DNA of 64,000 nucleotides from positions 1,426,001 to 1,490,000 of the forward strand of contig NZ_JAWJEJ010000001.1 of the NCBI RefSeq assembly GCF_032911445.1, read 5' to 3'. A program made the position numbers and the translations under genes. Position 1 is the stretch's first letter. Every line of letters starts with the position of its first letter. Positions 53,783 through 62,561 of this stretch are shown one piece after another. This DNA comes from Sphingomonas sp. HF-S4. Its GTDB lineage: Bacteria > Pseudomonadota > Alphaproteobacteria > Sphingomonadales > Sphingomonadaceae. The notes below the pieces were generated by a model. The model worked only from the letters and a program-made list of their open reading frames with translations, was not told where the DNA came from and did no database searches.

Positions 53783-54478
53783 TCAGAGGCCGCGCAGCCA
53801 CTCGGTGATCATCGCCTGCCCTGCAGTCACTGCGCCCGGACCATGCAGGCCATGCTCGTCGCGCAGCCGCTCGGGCGAGCTGCCCGCCGCGGCGATGAAG
53901 TCGGAGCCGTTCGCCACCCATTCCTCGAAGCGCGGATCCTCGCCCATCTCGGCGTGGAATTGCAGCGCGAGCAGCTCGGGGCCGCGGCGAAACGCCTGGT
54001 GCGGATAGGCGCCGGTCGAGGCGAGCAGCTCGACGCCCTCGGGCAGGTCGAACGTGTCGCCGTGCCAGTGCAGCACCGGCACCTCGGCGACGTGGCGCAG
54101 CGGCGAGTCCGCGCCGATCGCGTTGAGCGCCACCGGCGAGAAGCCGATCTCCTTGACCGGCCCGGGCCGCACCTCCGCCCCCATCGCTGCGGCGATCATC
54201 TGCGCGCCGAGGCACACGCCCAAAGTCGGCAGCCCGCGGTCGATCCGCTCGGCGAGCCGATCGAGCTCGTGCGCGATCCACGGGTGCGCCTCGCGCTCGT
54301 AGACTCCCATCGGGCCGCCCATCATCAGCAGCAGATCGGGCGCGTTGAAATCGAGGCTGCCAAACCCCGGATCGGTGACATCGACGCGATCGAGCAAATA
54401 GCCCGCGCCCTCGATCGGCTCGCGAAAGGCGGCAAGCCCCTCATAGGGGGTGTGGCGAATGATGAGGCCGGTCTTCAT
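53783..54478 (-). CDS. Class I glutamine amidotransferase domain protein
   Basis: 231 residues. The nucleophile Cys89 lies in LGVCLGAQM. The triad is completed by His175 and Glu177 in LQFHAEM. IGFSPVALNAIG is typical of GATase1 enzymes. Glutaminase-type amidotransferases release ammonia for a partner synthase; no synthase is adjacent. Many stand-alone members act on gamma-glutamyl compounds. It is 66 bp downstream of the nitronate monooxygenase-like gene. Confidence 0.9.
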   Translation of the reverse strand: MKTGLIIRHTPYEGLAAFREPIEGAGYLLDRVDVTDPGFGSLDFNAPDLLLMMGGPMGVYEREAHPWIAHELDRLAERIDRGLPTLGVCLGAQMIAAAMGAEVRPGPVKEIGFSPVALNAIGADSPLRHVAEVPVLHWHGDTFDLPEGVELLASTGAYPHQAFRRGPELLALQFHAEMGEDPRFEEWVANGSDFIAAAGSSPERLRDEHGLHGPGAVTAGQAMITEWLRGL

Positions 54479-54544
54479 GCCTGCCCCCTTAGCCGCGCCC
54501 TCGCCGCGCGCGAGGCCAGACTTTCTTGACCACGCGCAAGCCGA

Positions 54545-55948
54545 TCAATCCCCGGTGAGGATACGATCGACCAGCTGCTTCACCGTTGGCACGAAGCCAT
54601 TCGAATAGAAGGGATCGCGCTTGAACTGGTAGGCGCCGTGCCCGGCGAACATCAGGTTCTCGTGCACCGGGCCGCCATGCGCAATGTCCTGCAGCGTCTT
54701 CTGGATGCAGAAGCTGCGCGGGTCGGCGAGCCGGCCGGTCGAGTTGGTCTCGGTATCCGCCCAGGACGAGAACTGGCACTGGCTCAGGCACCCCATGCAA
54801 TCGGCCTGATCCTTGCGGATGATGCCCTTTTCCTCCTCGCCGACGAAGACGAGCGTATTGTCGGGGGTCTTGAGCGCCGAAGTGAAGCCGAGCCCGAACC
54901 ATTCGCGCGCGCGCAGCAGATCGTTGCGCGTCACCCAGAAATTCTTGCCCTTCACGCCGACGTCGAGCTGGAAGGTGTGGTCGCCCGCTTCCTCGGTCGA
55001 ATAGGGGATCTGGCGCTCGCTGCGCGCCTCGAGGCTGCGCAGGAACGGATTGCGCACTGCCGAGGAGTAGAAGCCGGTCGGCGAGAAGCGGTGGAGCAGG
55101 ATGTCGCCCTCCTCCAGCTTCATCAACTCGTTCTTCCACTCCTCGGGGATCGGGCTCTCCTGGGTGAGCAGGGGGCGCGTGCCGAACTGGAAGGCGATCT
55201 TGCCGAGCTCGGGATTGTCGATCCAGTCGTTCCAGTCGCGCAGATACCAGACGCCACCGGCCATCACGATCGGGACATCGTCCGAGATGCCACCCTCGCG
55301 CATCGTCGCGCGCAGGTCGCGAACGCGGGGGTACGGATCCTGCGGGATCAGCGGGTCCTCGGCGTTGGACAGGCCGTTATGCCCGCCGGCGAGCCAGGGA
55401 TCCTCGTAGACCACCGCCGCGAGCCACTCGCTCGCCTTCGAATAGGCACGCTTCCACAGCGCGCGGAAGGCGCGGCCCGAGCTGACGATCGGCAGATAGC
55501 TCACGCCGTAGGAGGCGGTGATCTCGCTGAGCTTATAGGGCATCCCCGCGCCGCAGGTTACGCCCGCGACCATCCCGCGAGTCCGTTCAAGCACGCCGTG
55601 CAGGATACGCTGGGCGCCGCCCATTTCCCACAGCACGTTGATATTGACCGCGCCCTTGCCGCCGGCGATCTCGAACGCCTTCTTGACCTGGGTCACCGCG
55701 CCTTCGATCGCGTATTCGACCAGCTCCTCATGGCGCTCGCGCCGCGTCAGCGCGCGATAGATTTGCGGGATGATCTTGCCCTCGGCATCGTAGCTGTCGG
55801 CGTTGACCGCGCTGACCGTGCCGATGCCCCCGGCCGCCGCCCAGGCGCCCGCGCTCGCATGGTTGGTCGCGGCGACGCCCTTGCCACCCTCCACCAGCGG
55901 CCAGACTTCGCGGCCGTTATAATTGATGGGGGTCAGACCCTTGAACAA
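54545..55948 (-). CDS. FMN-dependent oxidoreductase of the nitronate monooxygenase family, Cys-extended
   Basis: 467 residues, about 120 more than typical members. The start is a TTG at 55948 behind CCGGAGG. A TIM-barrel FMN region is seen: GKGVAATNHASAGAWAAAGGIGT, VNINVLWEMG, TCGAGMPYKL, PIVMAGGVWYLRDW, and FQFGTRPLLT. The C-terminal extension holds Cys384-x-x-Cys387-x-x-x-Cys391 with a fourth Cys at 414 (CMGCLSQCQFSSW), which looks like a metal or iron-sulfur site. That extra site is the reason not to call it a plain nitronate monooxygenase. Substrate unknown. Confidence 0.85.
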   Translation of the reverse strand: MFKGLTPINYNGREVWPLVEGGKGVAATNHASAGAWAAAGGIGTVSAVNADSYDAEGKIIPQIYRALTRRERHEELVEYAIEGAVTQVKKAFEIAGGKGAVNINVLWEMGGAQRILHGVLERTRGMVAGVTCGAGMPYKLSEITASYGVSYLPIVSSGRAFRALWKRAYSKASEWLAAVVYEDPWLAGGHNGLSNAEDPLIPQDPYPRVRDLRATMREGGISDDVPIVMAGGVWYLRDWNDWIDNPELGKIAFQFGTRPLLTQESPIPEEWKNELMKLEEGDILLHRFSPTGFYSSAVRNPFLRSLEARSERQIPYSTEEAGDHTFQLDVGVKGKNFWVTRNDLLRAREWFGLGFTSALKTPDNTLVFVGEEEKGIIRKDQADCMGCLSQCQFSSWADTETNSTGRLADPRSFCIQKTLQDIAHGGPVHENLMFAGHGAYQFKRDPFYSNGFVPTVKQLVDRILTGD

Positions 55949-56012
55949 AACTACCTCCGGAAAAATTTGCGGGACGCTAGACGGAACCGGCGCGCGACGC
56001 GAGCGGCAATTG

Positions 56013-57146
56013 TTACCCTAACACACCCGGCCGTCCCATCGCGGCGCCATAGAGGCGGGCATACGACGCAATCATCTCTGCCTCGTCGAACAACGCACGG
56101 GCGCGGATACGGTTCTGTTCGCCAATATAGCGCATCGAATCGGGGTTGCGCGCCAGCGTGTCGATCCGGTCGCGCAGGTCGACCTCATGGTGCCGCGGGG
56201 CGATGAACTGCGCGTTCTCGCTCGATACCATCGTCGGCACGTCGCCGACCCGGGTCGAGACCACCGGCAGCCCCGCCGCCATCGCCTCTAGCACCGAAAT
56301 CGGCGCCTGCTCGCTCTTCGACGACATCGCATAGATGTCGAACAGCCCCATATAGCGGTGCGGATCGGGCAGGAATCCGGGTAGGATCAGCTGGTCCTCG
56401 ATCGCCATCGCCTCCGCGGCGTCGAGGATGTTTTGCCGCTCGGGGCCCTCGCCGACGATCACCAGCTTGAAGCGCGCATTGACCCCGGCGCAGGCGCGGA
56501 TCAGCAGCGGCAGATCCTTGACCGGCCGCAGCCCCGCGACGCAGCCGATGAACACCTCGCCCTCGCGCTTGTTCTGGAGCCCGGGGATCACCGAGGCATC
56601 GGGCTTCTGGGCAAAGCGCGCGGTCGGCACGCCATTGGCGATGCGATGGATGCGCTCGGCCGGCTGGCGCCAATGTTTCAGCGCGATGCGCTCGAGCACC
56701 TGGCTCGGCACGACCAGCGCATTGGCGGCGGGCAGCGCGATCCGGCGATACATGTTGCGCACCGGGCTCAGCCGCTGGGCCTCGTCCTGGTTGAACCCGT
56801 CCTCGTGATGGACGATCGGCGGCAGTCCCTTGCCGAACACCCGCGCCGCCATCACCCCGTCGATCGCGCCCCAATTATAGGTGAGGACGAGGTCAAAGCG
56901 CCGCATGAACCGCGCGATCTCCTCGTAGCGCTTGACCGACGGCCGGCCGACGAGCGGCGGCGGGTTCTGCGCGATCTCGACCTTGATCCCCTTGGCGATC
57001 GCGTCGCGCGCGCCGAGCTGGTCGGGCATCGCCGAGACGATCGTGTGCCGCGCGCGGTCGCCGAACGCATTCATCAACCGGACGGCACGCGCTTCCTTGC
57101 CGCCATAGTTGAAGGTCGAGTGGAGGTGGAGGATATGGACGGACAT
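56013..57146 (-). CDS. Group 1 (GT4) glycosyltransferase
   Basis: 377-residue retaining glycosyltransferase with a GT-B fold. The N-terminal domain begins VHILHLHSTFNYGGKEARAVRLM. The C-terminal donor-sugar domain has VIVGEGPERQNILDAAEAM, FLPDPHRYMGLFDIYAMSSKSEQAPISVLEAMAAGLPVVSTRVGDVP, with the EX7E-type segment (EQAPISVLE). It transfers a nucleotide-sugar residue, likely to an envelope polysaccharide or lipid. No other glycosyltransferase or polymer-export gene is next to it, so the product is unknown. Confidence 0.92.
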   Translation of the reverse strand: MSVHILHLHSTFNYGGKEARAVRLMNAFGDRARHTIVSAMPDQLGARDAIAKGIKVEIAQNPPPLVGRPSVKRYEEIARFMRRFDLVLTYNWGAIDGVMAARVFGKGLPPIVHHEDGFNQDEAQRLSPVRNMYRRIALPAANALVVPSQVLERIALKHWRQPAERIHRIANGVPTARFAQKPDASVIPGLQNKREGEVFIGCVAGLRPVKDLPLLIRACAGVNARFKLVIVGEGPERQNILDAAEAMAIEDQLILPGFLPDPHRYMGLFDIYAMSSKSEQAPISVLEAMAAGLPVVSTRVGDVPTMVSSENAQFIAPRHHEVDLRDRIDTLARNPDSMRYIGEQNRIRARALFDEAEMIASYARLYGAAMGRPGVLG

Positions 57147-57204
57147 GCTGGGAGGGGTGCTTAGCGCTCCAAACCCATGCCGTCACCCCGGCCTAACGTG
57201 ACGG

Positions 57205-58074
57205 CTAAGTCGCTGCCTTCGCCAACAGCCGCTCGATCGCCGCAACCACCTCGGGCTCGTCGAGCGTCGGCGCGTGCCCCACGTCCTTGACCGTTACCAG
57301 CTCGCCCTGCGGCAGCCGCGCCAGCATCTTCTCCGCCGTGACGGCACTCAATATGTCCGATCGCTCGCCGCGCACCACCAGCACCGGCTTGGCCTTGAGC
57401 GCATCGATCGTCGGCCACATGTCCGGCCCGGCCTCGTTGCCCGGCACGCGGAAGGGCTCGGCGATCTTCATGTCGTAATCGAGTACGATCCGCCCCGAGC
57501 TGTTCACCCGGTACAGCCGCTTGGCCATGCGCAGCCAGTCTTCGATGGTGTAGTCGGGGTAAACATCGGCGTTACCTTCGGCGACGGCGCGGGCGGCGTG
57601 CATCCAGGTCGGGTGCCAGACGGCCTTGCCGACATAGGTGCGGATCCGCGCCAGCCCGGCGGCTTCGAGCTGGGGGCCGACATCGTTCAGCACCGCGCCC
57701 GCCAGCTTGGCGCCGTCGGTCGCGGCGAGCAGCATCGTCACGATCCCGCCGAGCGACGTCCCCACCGCAACGAAGCGCTTGATCGCAAGCTCGTCCAGCA
57801 GCGCCTCGATATCCTGCAGATAGGTCAGCGGGACATAGGACATCGGATCCTTGGCAAAAGCACTCTCGCCGCGCCCGCGGAACTCGACCAGCACGACGCG
57901 CCGTTCCCCCGACAGCCGCGTCGCCAGGCTTTCATAGTCGCGCGCATTGCGAGTTAGGCCAGGAAAGCACAGCACCGGCGGGACGTCGTCGGCGCCGGGA
58001 TACTCACGATAATGCAGGCGCAGGCCGTCTTTCGACCACCAATAGCCATCGCTGTAGTTGCGCCGCTCGCCCAT
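57205..58074 (-). CDS. Alpha/beta-hydrolase
   Basis: 289 residues. The nucleophile elbow is GTSLGG with Ser107. The oxyanion region is CFPGLTRNARDYESLA. The catalytic acid and His are placed near VVRGERSDILS and KDVGHAPTLDEPE. It resembles haloperoxidase, 3-oxoadipate enol-lactonase or C-C hydrolase-type enzymes in length and order. The substrate cannot be read. It is divergent from selO, with 18 bp between the start codons. Confidence 0.9.
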   Translation of the reverse strand: MGERRNYSDGYWWSKDGLRLHYREYPGADDVPPVLCFPGLTRNARDYESLATRLSGERRVVLVEFRGRGESAFAKDPMSYVPLTYLQDIEALLDELAIKRFVAVGTSLGGIVTMLLAATDGAKLAGAVLNDVGPQLEAAGLARIRTYVGKAVWHPTWMHAARAVAEGNADVYPDYTIEDWLRMAKRLYRVNSSGRIVLDYDMKIAEPFRVPGNEAGPDMWPTIDALKAKPVLVVRGERSDILSAVTAEKMLARLPQGELVTVKDVGHAPTLDEPEVVAAIERLLAKAAT

Positions 58075-58092
58075 TGCTCCCCATATCGCCGC

Positions 58093-59445
58093 ATGGCCCT
58101 AACTCCGCAACAGGCGATCCTCGAACTGGGCGACGCCTTCTACGATCCGGTCCACGCGGCCGGATTCCCCGAGACCCGGCTGCGCTTCCGCAACGATCGC
58201 GCCGCGGCGGAGGTCGGGTTGGCGGGGCTGAGCGACGATCAGTGGATCGCGCATTTCGGCCGGTTCAAGCCGCTGCCTGGCGGTCTCCAGCAGCCGCTGG
58301 CGCTGCGCTATCACGGCCACCAGTTCCGCGTGTACAATCCCGAGATCGGCGACGGCCGCGGCTTCCTGTTCGCGCAGATGACCGACGACCGGGGGCGGCT
58401 GATGGACCTCGGCACCAAGGGATCGGGCCAGACCCCCTGGAGCCGCTTCGGCGACGGCCGGCTCACCTTGAAGGGCGGCGTCCGCGAGATCCTCGCCACC
58501 GAGATGCTCGAAGCGCTGGGGGTCGAGACATCGCGGACCTTCTCGCTGATCGAGACCGGCGAGGAGCTTCATCGCGGCGACGAGCCCTCCCCCACCCGCT
58601 CGGCGGTGCTCGTCCGGCTGAGCCACGGCCATATCCGCATCGGCACCTTCCAGCGGCTCGCTTATGCGCAGGATCTCGACAATCTCCGGAAGCTCACCGG
58701 CTATGTCCTGCGTCACTATTATGGCGAGGAGGCCGGCGACGACGCGCCCCAGCGGCTGCTCGGCCATGTCGCGTCACGGACGGCGCGGATGGCGGCGCGG
58801 TTCATGGCGGCGGGCTTCGTCCACGGCGTGCTCAACAGCGACAATATCAACGTCACCGGCGAGAGCTTCGATTACGGACCGTGGCGCTTCGCCCCGAGCT
58901 GGGATCCCGGCTTCACCGCCGCCTATTTCGACCAGCAGGGCCTCTATGCCTTCGGCCGCCAGCCCGAGGCGATCTATTGGGATGTGATGCAGCTCGCCAG
59001 CTCGCTCCGCCTGATCGCCGAGGAGGACCCGCTGATCGAGGCGATGAAGGGCTTCCCCGAGACCTTCCAGCAGGAAGTCGCAAGCGCGATGCTGTGGCGG
59101 CTGGGCGTCGTGCCGCTCGGGCCTGAGCACGACCGCGGGCTGGTCGGCGCGATCGAGCGCGTGTTGGTCGAGACCGGGGCGCCGATCGACCGCTTCTTCT
59201 TCGATGCTTTCGGTGGAAAGCTGCCGGCCAGCTATGGCGAACCGTTCGCCGATCTGCGCGCGCGCCTCGCCGGCTATACCCCGCGCAAGGCCCGCGACCA
59301 TCCCTATTGGTCGGATGCCGCACCGTGCTCGATGCTGATCGACGAAGTAGAGGCGATCTGGGCAGCGATCGCCCATGCCGATGTCTGGACCCATCTGGAG
59401 GCTAAAGTCGCCGCGATCCGCCGGATGGGCGAGGCGCTGGCCTAA
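58093..59445 (+). CDS. selO: Protein adenylyltransferase SelO
   Basis: 450-residue pseudokinase-type enzyme that AMPylates proteins. The kinase-like motifs are LALRYHGHQFRVYNPEIGDGRGFL, LMDLGTKGSGQTPWSRFGDGRLTLKGGVREILATEMLEALG, and HGVLNSDNINVTGESFDYGPW, which carries the Asn/Asp metal-binding residues. These are the invariant YdiU/SelO regions. The ATG at 58093 was chosen because the earlier frame from 58012 overlaps the divergent hydrolase start. The bacterial family is typically about 480 residues, and this one lacks the selenocysteine-containing tail seen in animal SelO. Confidence 0.95.
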   Translation: MALTPQQAILELGDAFYDPVHAAGFPETRLRFRNDRAAAEVGLAGLSDDQWIAHFGRFKPLPGGLQQPLALRYHGHQFRVYNPEIGDGRGFLFAQMTDDRGRLMDLGTKGSGQTPWSRFGDGRLTLKGGVREILATEMLEALGVETSRTFSLIETGEELHRGDEPSPTRSAVLVRLSHGHIRIGTFQRLAYAQDLDNLRKLTGYVLRHYYGEEAGDDAPQRLLGHVASRTARMAARFMAAGFVHGVLNSDNINVTGESFDYGPWRFAPSWDPGFTAAYFDQQGLYAFGRQPEAIYWDVMQLASSLRLIAEEDPLIEAMKGFPETFQQEVASAMLWRLGVVPLGPEHDRGLVGAIERVLVETGAPIDRFFFDAFGGKLPASYGEPFADLRARLAGYTPRKARDHPYWSDAAPCSMLIDEVEAIWAAIAHADVWTHLEAKVAAIRRMGEALA

Positions 59446-59464
59446 GCCGCGTTCCATTCAGCTT

Positions 59465-59638
59465 CCCCTCCCTTTCAGGGAGGGGTTAGGTGCGGGTGTA
59501 ACCTCGGGCGAGGCTCGATGCCTCGGCCGAGGCTGTTTTGCCGAAACCGAGGCTGTTTTGCCGAAACGGCGGAGATTCTTTTTGGGCGCGCAGACGCGCG
59601 CACCCACCCCCAACCCCTCCCTGCAAGCAGGGAGGGGA
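59465..59638. repeat. Intergenic inverted-repeat element with inner tandem duplication
   Basis: CCCCTCCCT-TTC-AGGGAGGGG (59465-59485) and a right hairpin CCCCTCCCTGC-AA-GCAGGGAGGGG (59615-59638) mirror each other. The core also holds the tandem 20-bp duplication listed separately. No gene is seen in 59446-59735. Confidence 0.7.
59527..59566. repeat. Two perfect tandem copies of a 20-bp unit
   Basis: The unit ccgaggctgttttgccgaaa occurs at 59527-59546 and again at 59547-59566 with no spacer and no mismatch. It lies inside the inverted-repeat element. Confidence 0.9.
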
Positions 59639-59735
59639 GTTGTTTGGCTGCACGTCGATTCGGCGTGGGGGTTGGCAAGCCTTCCCCATTTCGGGCAAGA
59701 GCGACCACATTCTTCCGGGGATTCAAACACACCCA

Positions 59736-61151
59736 ATGCCGGGAACGGAAATCATCTCGACCGAGCCGGCGACGGGCGCCGTGCTCTGGCGTCAGAAGAT
59801 CGGCGATGCCGACGTCGAAGTCGCGCACGCACGCCGCAGCTGGGCCGAATGGGCCGCGCGTCCGCTGGCCTACAGAATCGAGGCGCTGCGCCGCTTCGCC
59901 AATGTCGTGCGGCAAAAGGCCGATGCCTTCACCGACCTGCTCGCCCGCGAGACCGGCAAGCCGCTCTGGGAAGCGCGCACCGAAGTCGAGACCGTGATCG
60001 GCAAGGTCGACATCTCGGTCACCGCCTATTCGGAGCGCACCGGCCAGCGCCGGATCGAAGCGCCGATGAACACGCGGCTCGCGCTGCGCCACAAGCCGCA
60101 CGGCGTGCTCGCGGTGCTCGGGCCGTATAATTTCCCCGCGCATCTGCCCAACGGCCATATCGTTCCCGCGCTGCTCGCGGGCAACGCCGTAGTGTTCAAG
60201 CCCTCGGAGAAGACCCCTGCGAGCGGCGCGTTCCTCGTCGACTGCTTCCACGCCGCGGGCATCCCCGAAGGCTGTATCCGCCTGCTGGTCGGTGGCCCGG
60301 ACGAGGGCAAGGCGCTCGCCGGCCATCCGGACATCGATGGCCTGCTGTTCACCGGATCGGCCAACACCGGCATCGCGCTCAACCGCCAGTTCGCCACCCG
60401 GCCCGAAAAGATCCTCGCACTCGAAATGGGCGGCAACAACCCGATCGTCGTCTGGGACACCCCCGATCTCTATTCGGCCGCCGTCCTCGTCATCCAGTCG
60501 GCCTTCACCACCGCGGGCCAGCGCTGCACCGCCGCGCGCCGGCTGATCGTCGACCAGAACCTCTTCGATCCGCTGATGGAGGAAGTGAACAAGCTGATCG
60601 GCCGGCTGATCATCGGCGAACCGCACGACGATCCCGCGCCATTCATGGGCCCGGTGATCGACAACGACACCGCCGACATGCTGACCGAGAGCTTCCTCGC
60701 GCTCTCGACGATGGGCGGCCGCCCGCTGCGGCACATGGAGCGCCCGATCGAGGGTCGCCCGTTCATCACCCCGGGCATGATCGACATGACCCAGGCCAAC
60801 GACAAGCCCGATGTCGAACTGTTCGGGCCGGTGCTCCAGGTCTATCGGAAAGCGACCTTCGAGGAAGCGATCGCCGAGGCCAACGACACGCGCTACGGAC
60901 TGTCGGCGTCGCTGGTCAGCCAGAACCCGCGGCTTTACGACCAGTTCTGGGCGAACATCCGCGCCGGCATCGTCAACTGGAACCGCCCGACCAACGGCGC
61001 GTCGTCCGCGGCTCCCTTTGGCGGGGTCGGCTGGTCCGGCAACCACCGCCCGAGCGCTTATTACGCCGCGGATTACTGCGCCTATCCGGTGGTTTCGTCG
61101 GAATCCGAGCAGGCGCGCGCCTCGATCGGGCTGGGGCTGCGCGACGCCTGA
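59736..61151 (+). CDS. astD: Succinylglutamate-semialdehyde dehydrogenase-like (AstD family)
   Basis: 471-residue aldehyde dehydrogenase from ATG 59736. Motifs: TEPATGAVLW, the cofactor segment GVLAVLGPYNFPAHLPNGHIVPALLAGNAVVFKPSEKTP, LALEMGGNNPIVVWD, the catalytic-cysteine region TTAGQRCTAARRLIV, and NWNRPTNGASSAAPFGGVGWSGNHRPSAYYAADYCAYPV. These last segments are AstD-specific. AstD oxidises N-succinylglutamate semialdehyde in the arginine succinyltransferase pathway. None of astA, astB, astC or astE is next to it, so the role could differ. Its 3' end overlaps an antisense small gene. Confidence 0.88.
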   Translation: MPGTEIISTEPATGAVLWRQKIGDADVEVAHARRSWAEWAARPLAYRIEALRRFANVVRQKADAFTDLLARETGKPLWEARTEVETVIGKVDISVTAYSERTGQRRIEAPMNTRLALRHKPHGVLAVLGPYNFPAHLPNGHIVPALLAGNAVVFKPSEKTPASGAFLVDCFHAAGIPEGCIRLLVGGPDEGKALAGHPDIDGLLFTGSANTGIALNRQFATRPEKILALEMGGNNPIVVWDTPDLYSAAVLVIQSAFTTAGQRCTAARRLIVDQNLFDPLMEEVNKLIGRLIIGEPHDDPAPFMGPVIDNDTADMLTESFLALSTMGGRPLRHMERPIEGRPFITPGMIDMTQANDKPDVELFGPVLQVYRKATFEEAIAEANDTRYGLSASLVSQNPRLYDQFWANIRAGIVNWNRPTNGASSAAPFGGVGWSGNHRPSAYYAADYCAYPVVSSESEQARASIGLGLRDA

Positions 61152-61342
61152 GGCCAGCGCCGCAGCCACGGACCGGCATGGGCCAGGCTCATTAGCAGGT
61201 ACATCGGCACCATCCCGCTCCACGGCGAACCGCCGCACAGCCGCTCGACCGTGCCGCCCTGCGTGCCGAGCAGCGCCATCACCGCGAATCCCGGCGTCGC
61301 CGCGAGCGCCAGCCCGTCGGCGACGCGGTGCGCAAGCGTCAT
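61082..61342 (-). CDS. Small membrane protein coupled to the DUF899 gene
   Basis: 86 residues. The ATG at 61342 overlaps the DUF899 stop, so translation is coupled. It begins MTLAHRVADGLALAATPGFAVMAL with a hydrophobic span, then SGMVPMYLLMSLAHAGPWL as a second span, and a polar Ser/Asp-rich tail. The last 70 bp lie antisense to the end of the AstD-like gene. I do not recognise a family; two short hydrophobic spans are the main visible feature. Confidence 0.7.
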   Translation of the reverse strand: MTLAHRVADGLALAATPGFAVMALLGTQGGTVERLCGGSPWSGMVPMYLLMSLAHAGPWLRRWPQASRSPSPIEARACSDSDETTG

Positions 61343-62091
61343 TTCTCGGCGTTGCGGAACGCCGCCTCGCCGGCATCCGACACCTCGACCCATTTGGGAT
61401 CGGGAGTCGGCTCGGCGTCGTAATTGTCGTGCCAGTTCCACCATTTGTAGGTCGGCGTCTGCGGATAGCCTTCGGGCGAGTCCTCCCACAGCTCCTGCCG
61501 GCCGAGCGCAGTCAGGTCGAGATAGCTCCACACCGTCCCCATCGCCTCGTCGCCGCGATTATTGATGAAATAGGTGCGGTAGATGCGGTCGCCGTCACGG
61601 AGGAAGACGTTGTGCCCGTGCCACTCGTCGACCCCGAAATCCTTGTCGAAATCGTCGGTGATCGTAATCCAGGGCATGTCCCAGCCCATCCGCGCCTTAA
61701 GCCGCGCGATATCGGGCTGCGGCGCGCGCGAGGCGTAGACTAGGCTGGTGTCGCGCGCGTGGAGGTGCGCGAGGTGCGAGACCTGGTCGGCGCCGAGCGA
61801 GCAGCCGCGGCAGCCATGTTCGGGCCAACCGTGGACGCCGGGCTCGAAGAAGGCGCGATAGACGATCAACTGGCGGCGGCCGGCGAAGAGGTCGATCAGG
61901 CGCAGCGGTCCGTTCGGCCCCTCGAAGTGATAGTCCTTGTCGACCGCCATCCACGGCATCCGCCGCCGCTCGGCGGCCAGCGCGTCGCGCGCGCGTGTAT
62001 GCGCCTTCTCCTTGACCAGCAGCGCGGTGCGGGCCGCCTCCCACGCCTCGGGCGACACGATCGACGGGTGGCTTTCAGGCAGCTCGGGCAT
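61339..62091 (-). CDS. DUF899-family thioredoxin-like protein
   Basis: 250 residues. Recognisable DUF899 segments: WMAVDKDYHFEGPNGPLRLIDLFAGRRQLIVYRAFFEP, then GCRGCSLGADQVSHLAHLHARDTSLVYASRAP, then DFDKDFGVDEWHGHNVFLRDGDRIYRTYF and GTVWSYLDLTALGRQELWEDSPEGYPQTP. GCRGCS is the thioredoxin-like cysteine pair of the family. The biochemical role is unknown. It starts at the stop of the SRPBCC gene and its stop overlaps the small membrane-protein start, giving a tight four-gene operon with the ArsR gene. Confidence 0.9.
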   Translation of the reverse strand: MPELPESHPSIVSPEAWEAARTALLVKEKAHTRARDALAAERRRMPWMAVDKDYHFEGPNGPLRLIDLFAGRRQLIVYRAFFEPGVHGWPEHGCRGCSLGADQVSHLAHLHARDTSLVYASRAPQPDIARLKARMGWDMPWITITDDFDKDFGVDEWHGHNVFLRDGDRIYRTYFINNRGDEAMGTVWSYLDLTALGRQELWEDSPEGYPQTPTYKWWNWHDNYDAEPTPDPKWVEVSDAGEAAFRNAEK

Positions 62092-62561
62092 CAGCGTGCC
62101 TCCTCACCGGTGACATCGCCGATGCGCGGCAGGATCTTGGTCCAGCCGCCCTGCATGTTGCGATAGGCGGTCTCGTTGCGCGGCAGGTGGAAGCCCGAAT
62201 GGACCAGGGTGAGCCGGGTTCCGCCCTCGACCGGTTCAAGCGTGAAGGTGACGACCGTGTCGAGCGGCGAGCCATAACCCGCATTGCCCTCGTGCCCGCC
62301 CTTCCACGAATAGGCGAAGCGCCGGTTGGGCTCGGCCTCTAGCACCTCGCACTCGATCGATCCGTCCCATTCGCCCGCCGACGAGGTCTGGTAGGTGAAG
62401 CAGCTGCCGGGTACGGGCGAGAAATCGCTCGGCGTCATTCCCAGCCAGCGCCCGATCAGCGCGCCCGAGGTGATCGTCCGCCACACCTTGTCAGGCGCGT
62501 GCGGGAAAACCTGGTCGAGCACGATCTCGCCGGCGCGAGCCTGCAACAGGGTGTCGTTCAC
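62091..62561 (-). CDS. SRPBCC/AHSA1-type START-fold protein
   Basis: 156 residues starting with GTG at 62561, which overlaps the ArsR stop (GTGA). The AHSA1-like domain is clear: VFPHAPDKVWRTITSGALIGRWLGMTPSDFSPVPGSCFTY, IECEVLEAEPNRRFAYSWKG, VTFTLEPVEGGTRLTLVHSGF. It binds a hydrophobic ligand in a helix-grip pocket. Pairing of AHSA1 proteins with an ArsR-type regulator is common, with the ligand unknown. Confidence 0.9.
   Translation of the reverse strand: MNDTLLQARAGEIVLDQVFPHAPDKVWRTITSGALIGRWLGMTPSDFSPVPGSCFTYQTSSAGEWDGSIECEVLEAEPNRRFAYSWKGGHEGNAGYGSPLDTVVTFTLEPVEGGTRLTLVHSGFHLPRNETAYRNMQGGWTKILPRIGDVTGEEAR

Noticed and set aside
59465-59638. A CRISPR-like or phage repeat
   Set aside because: Only two tandem 20-bp copies exist with no spacers. 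The block is an inverted-repeat element.
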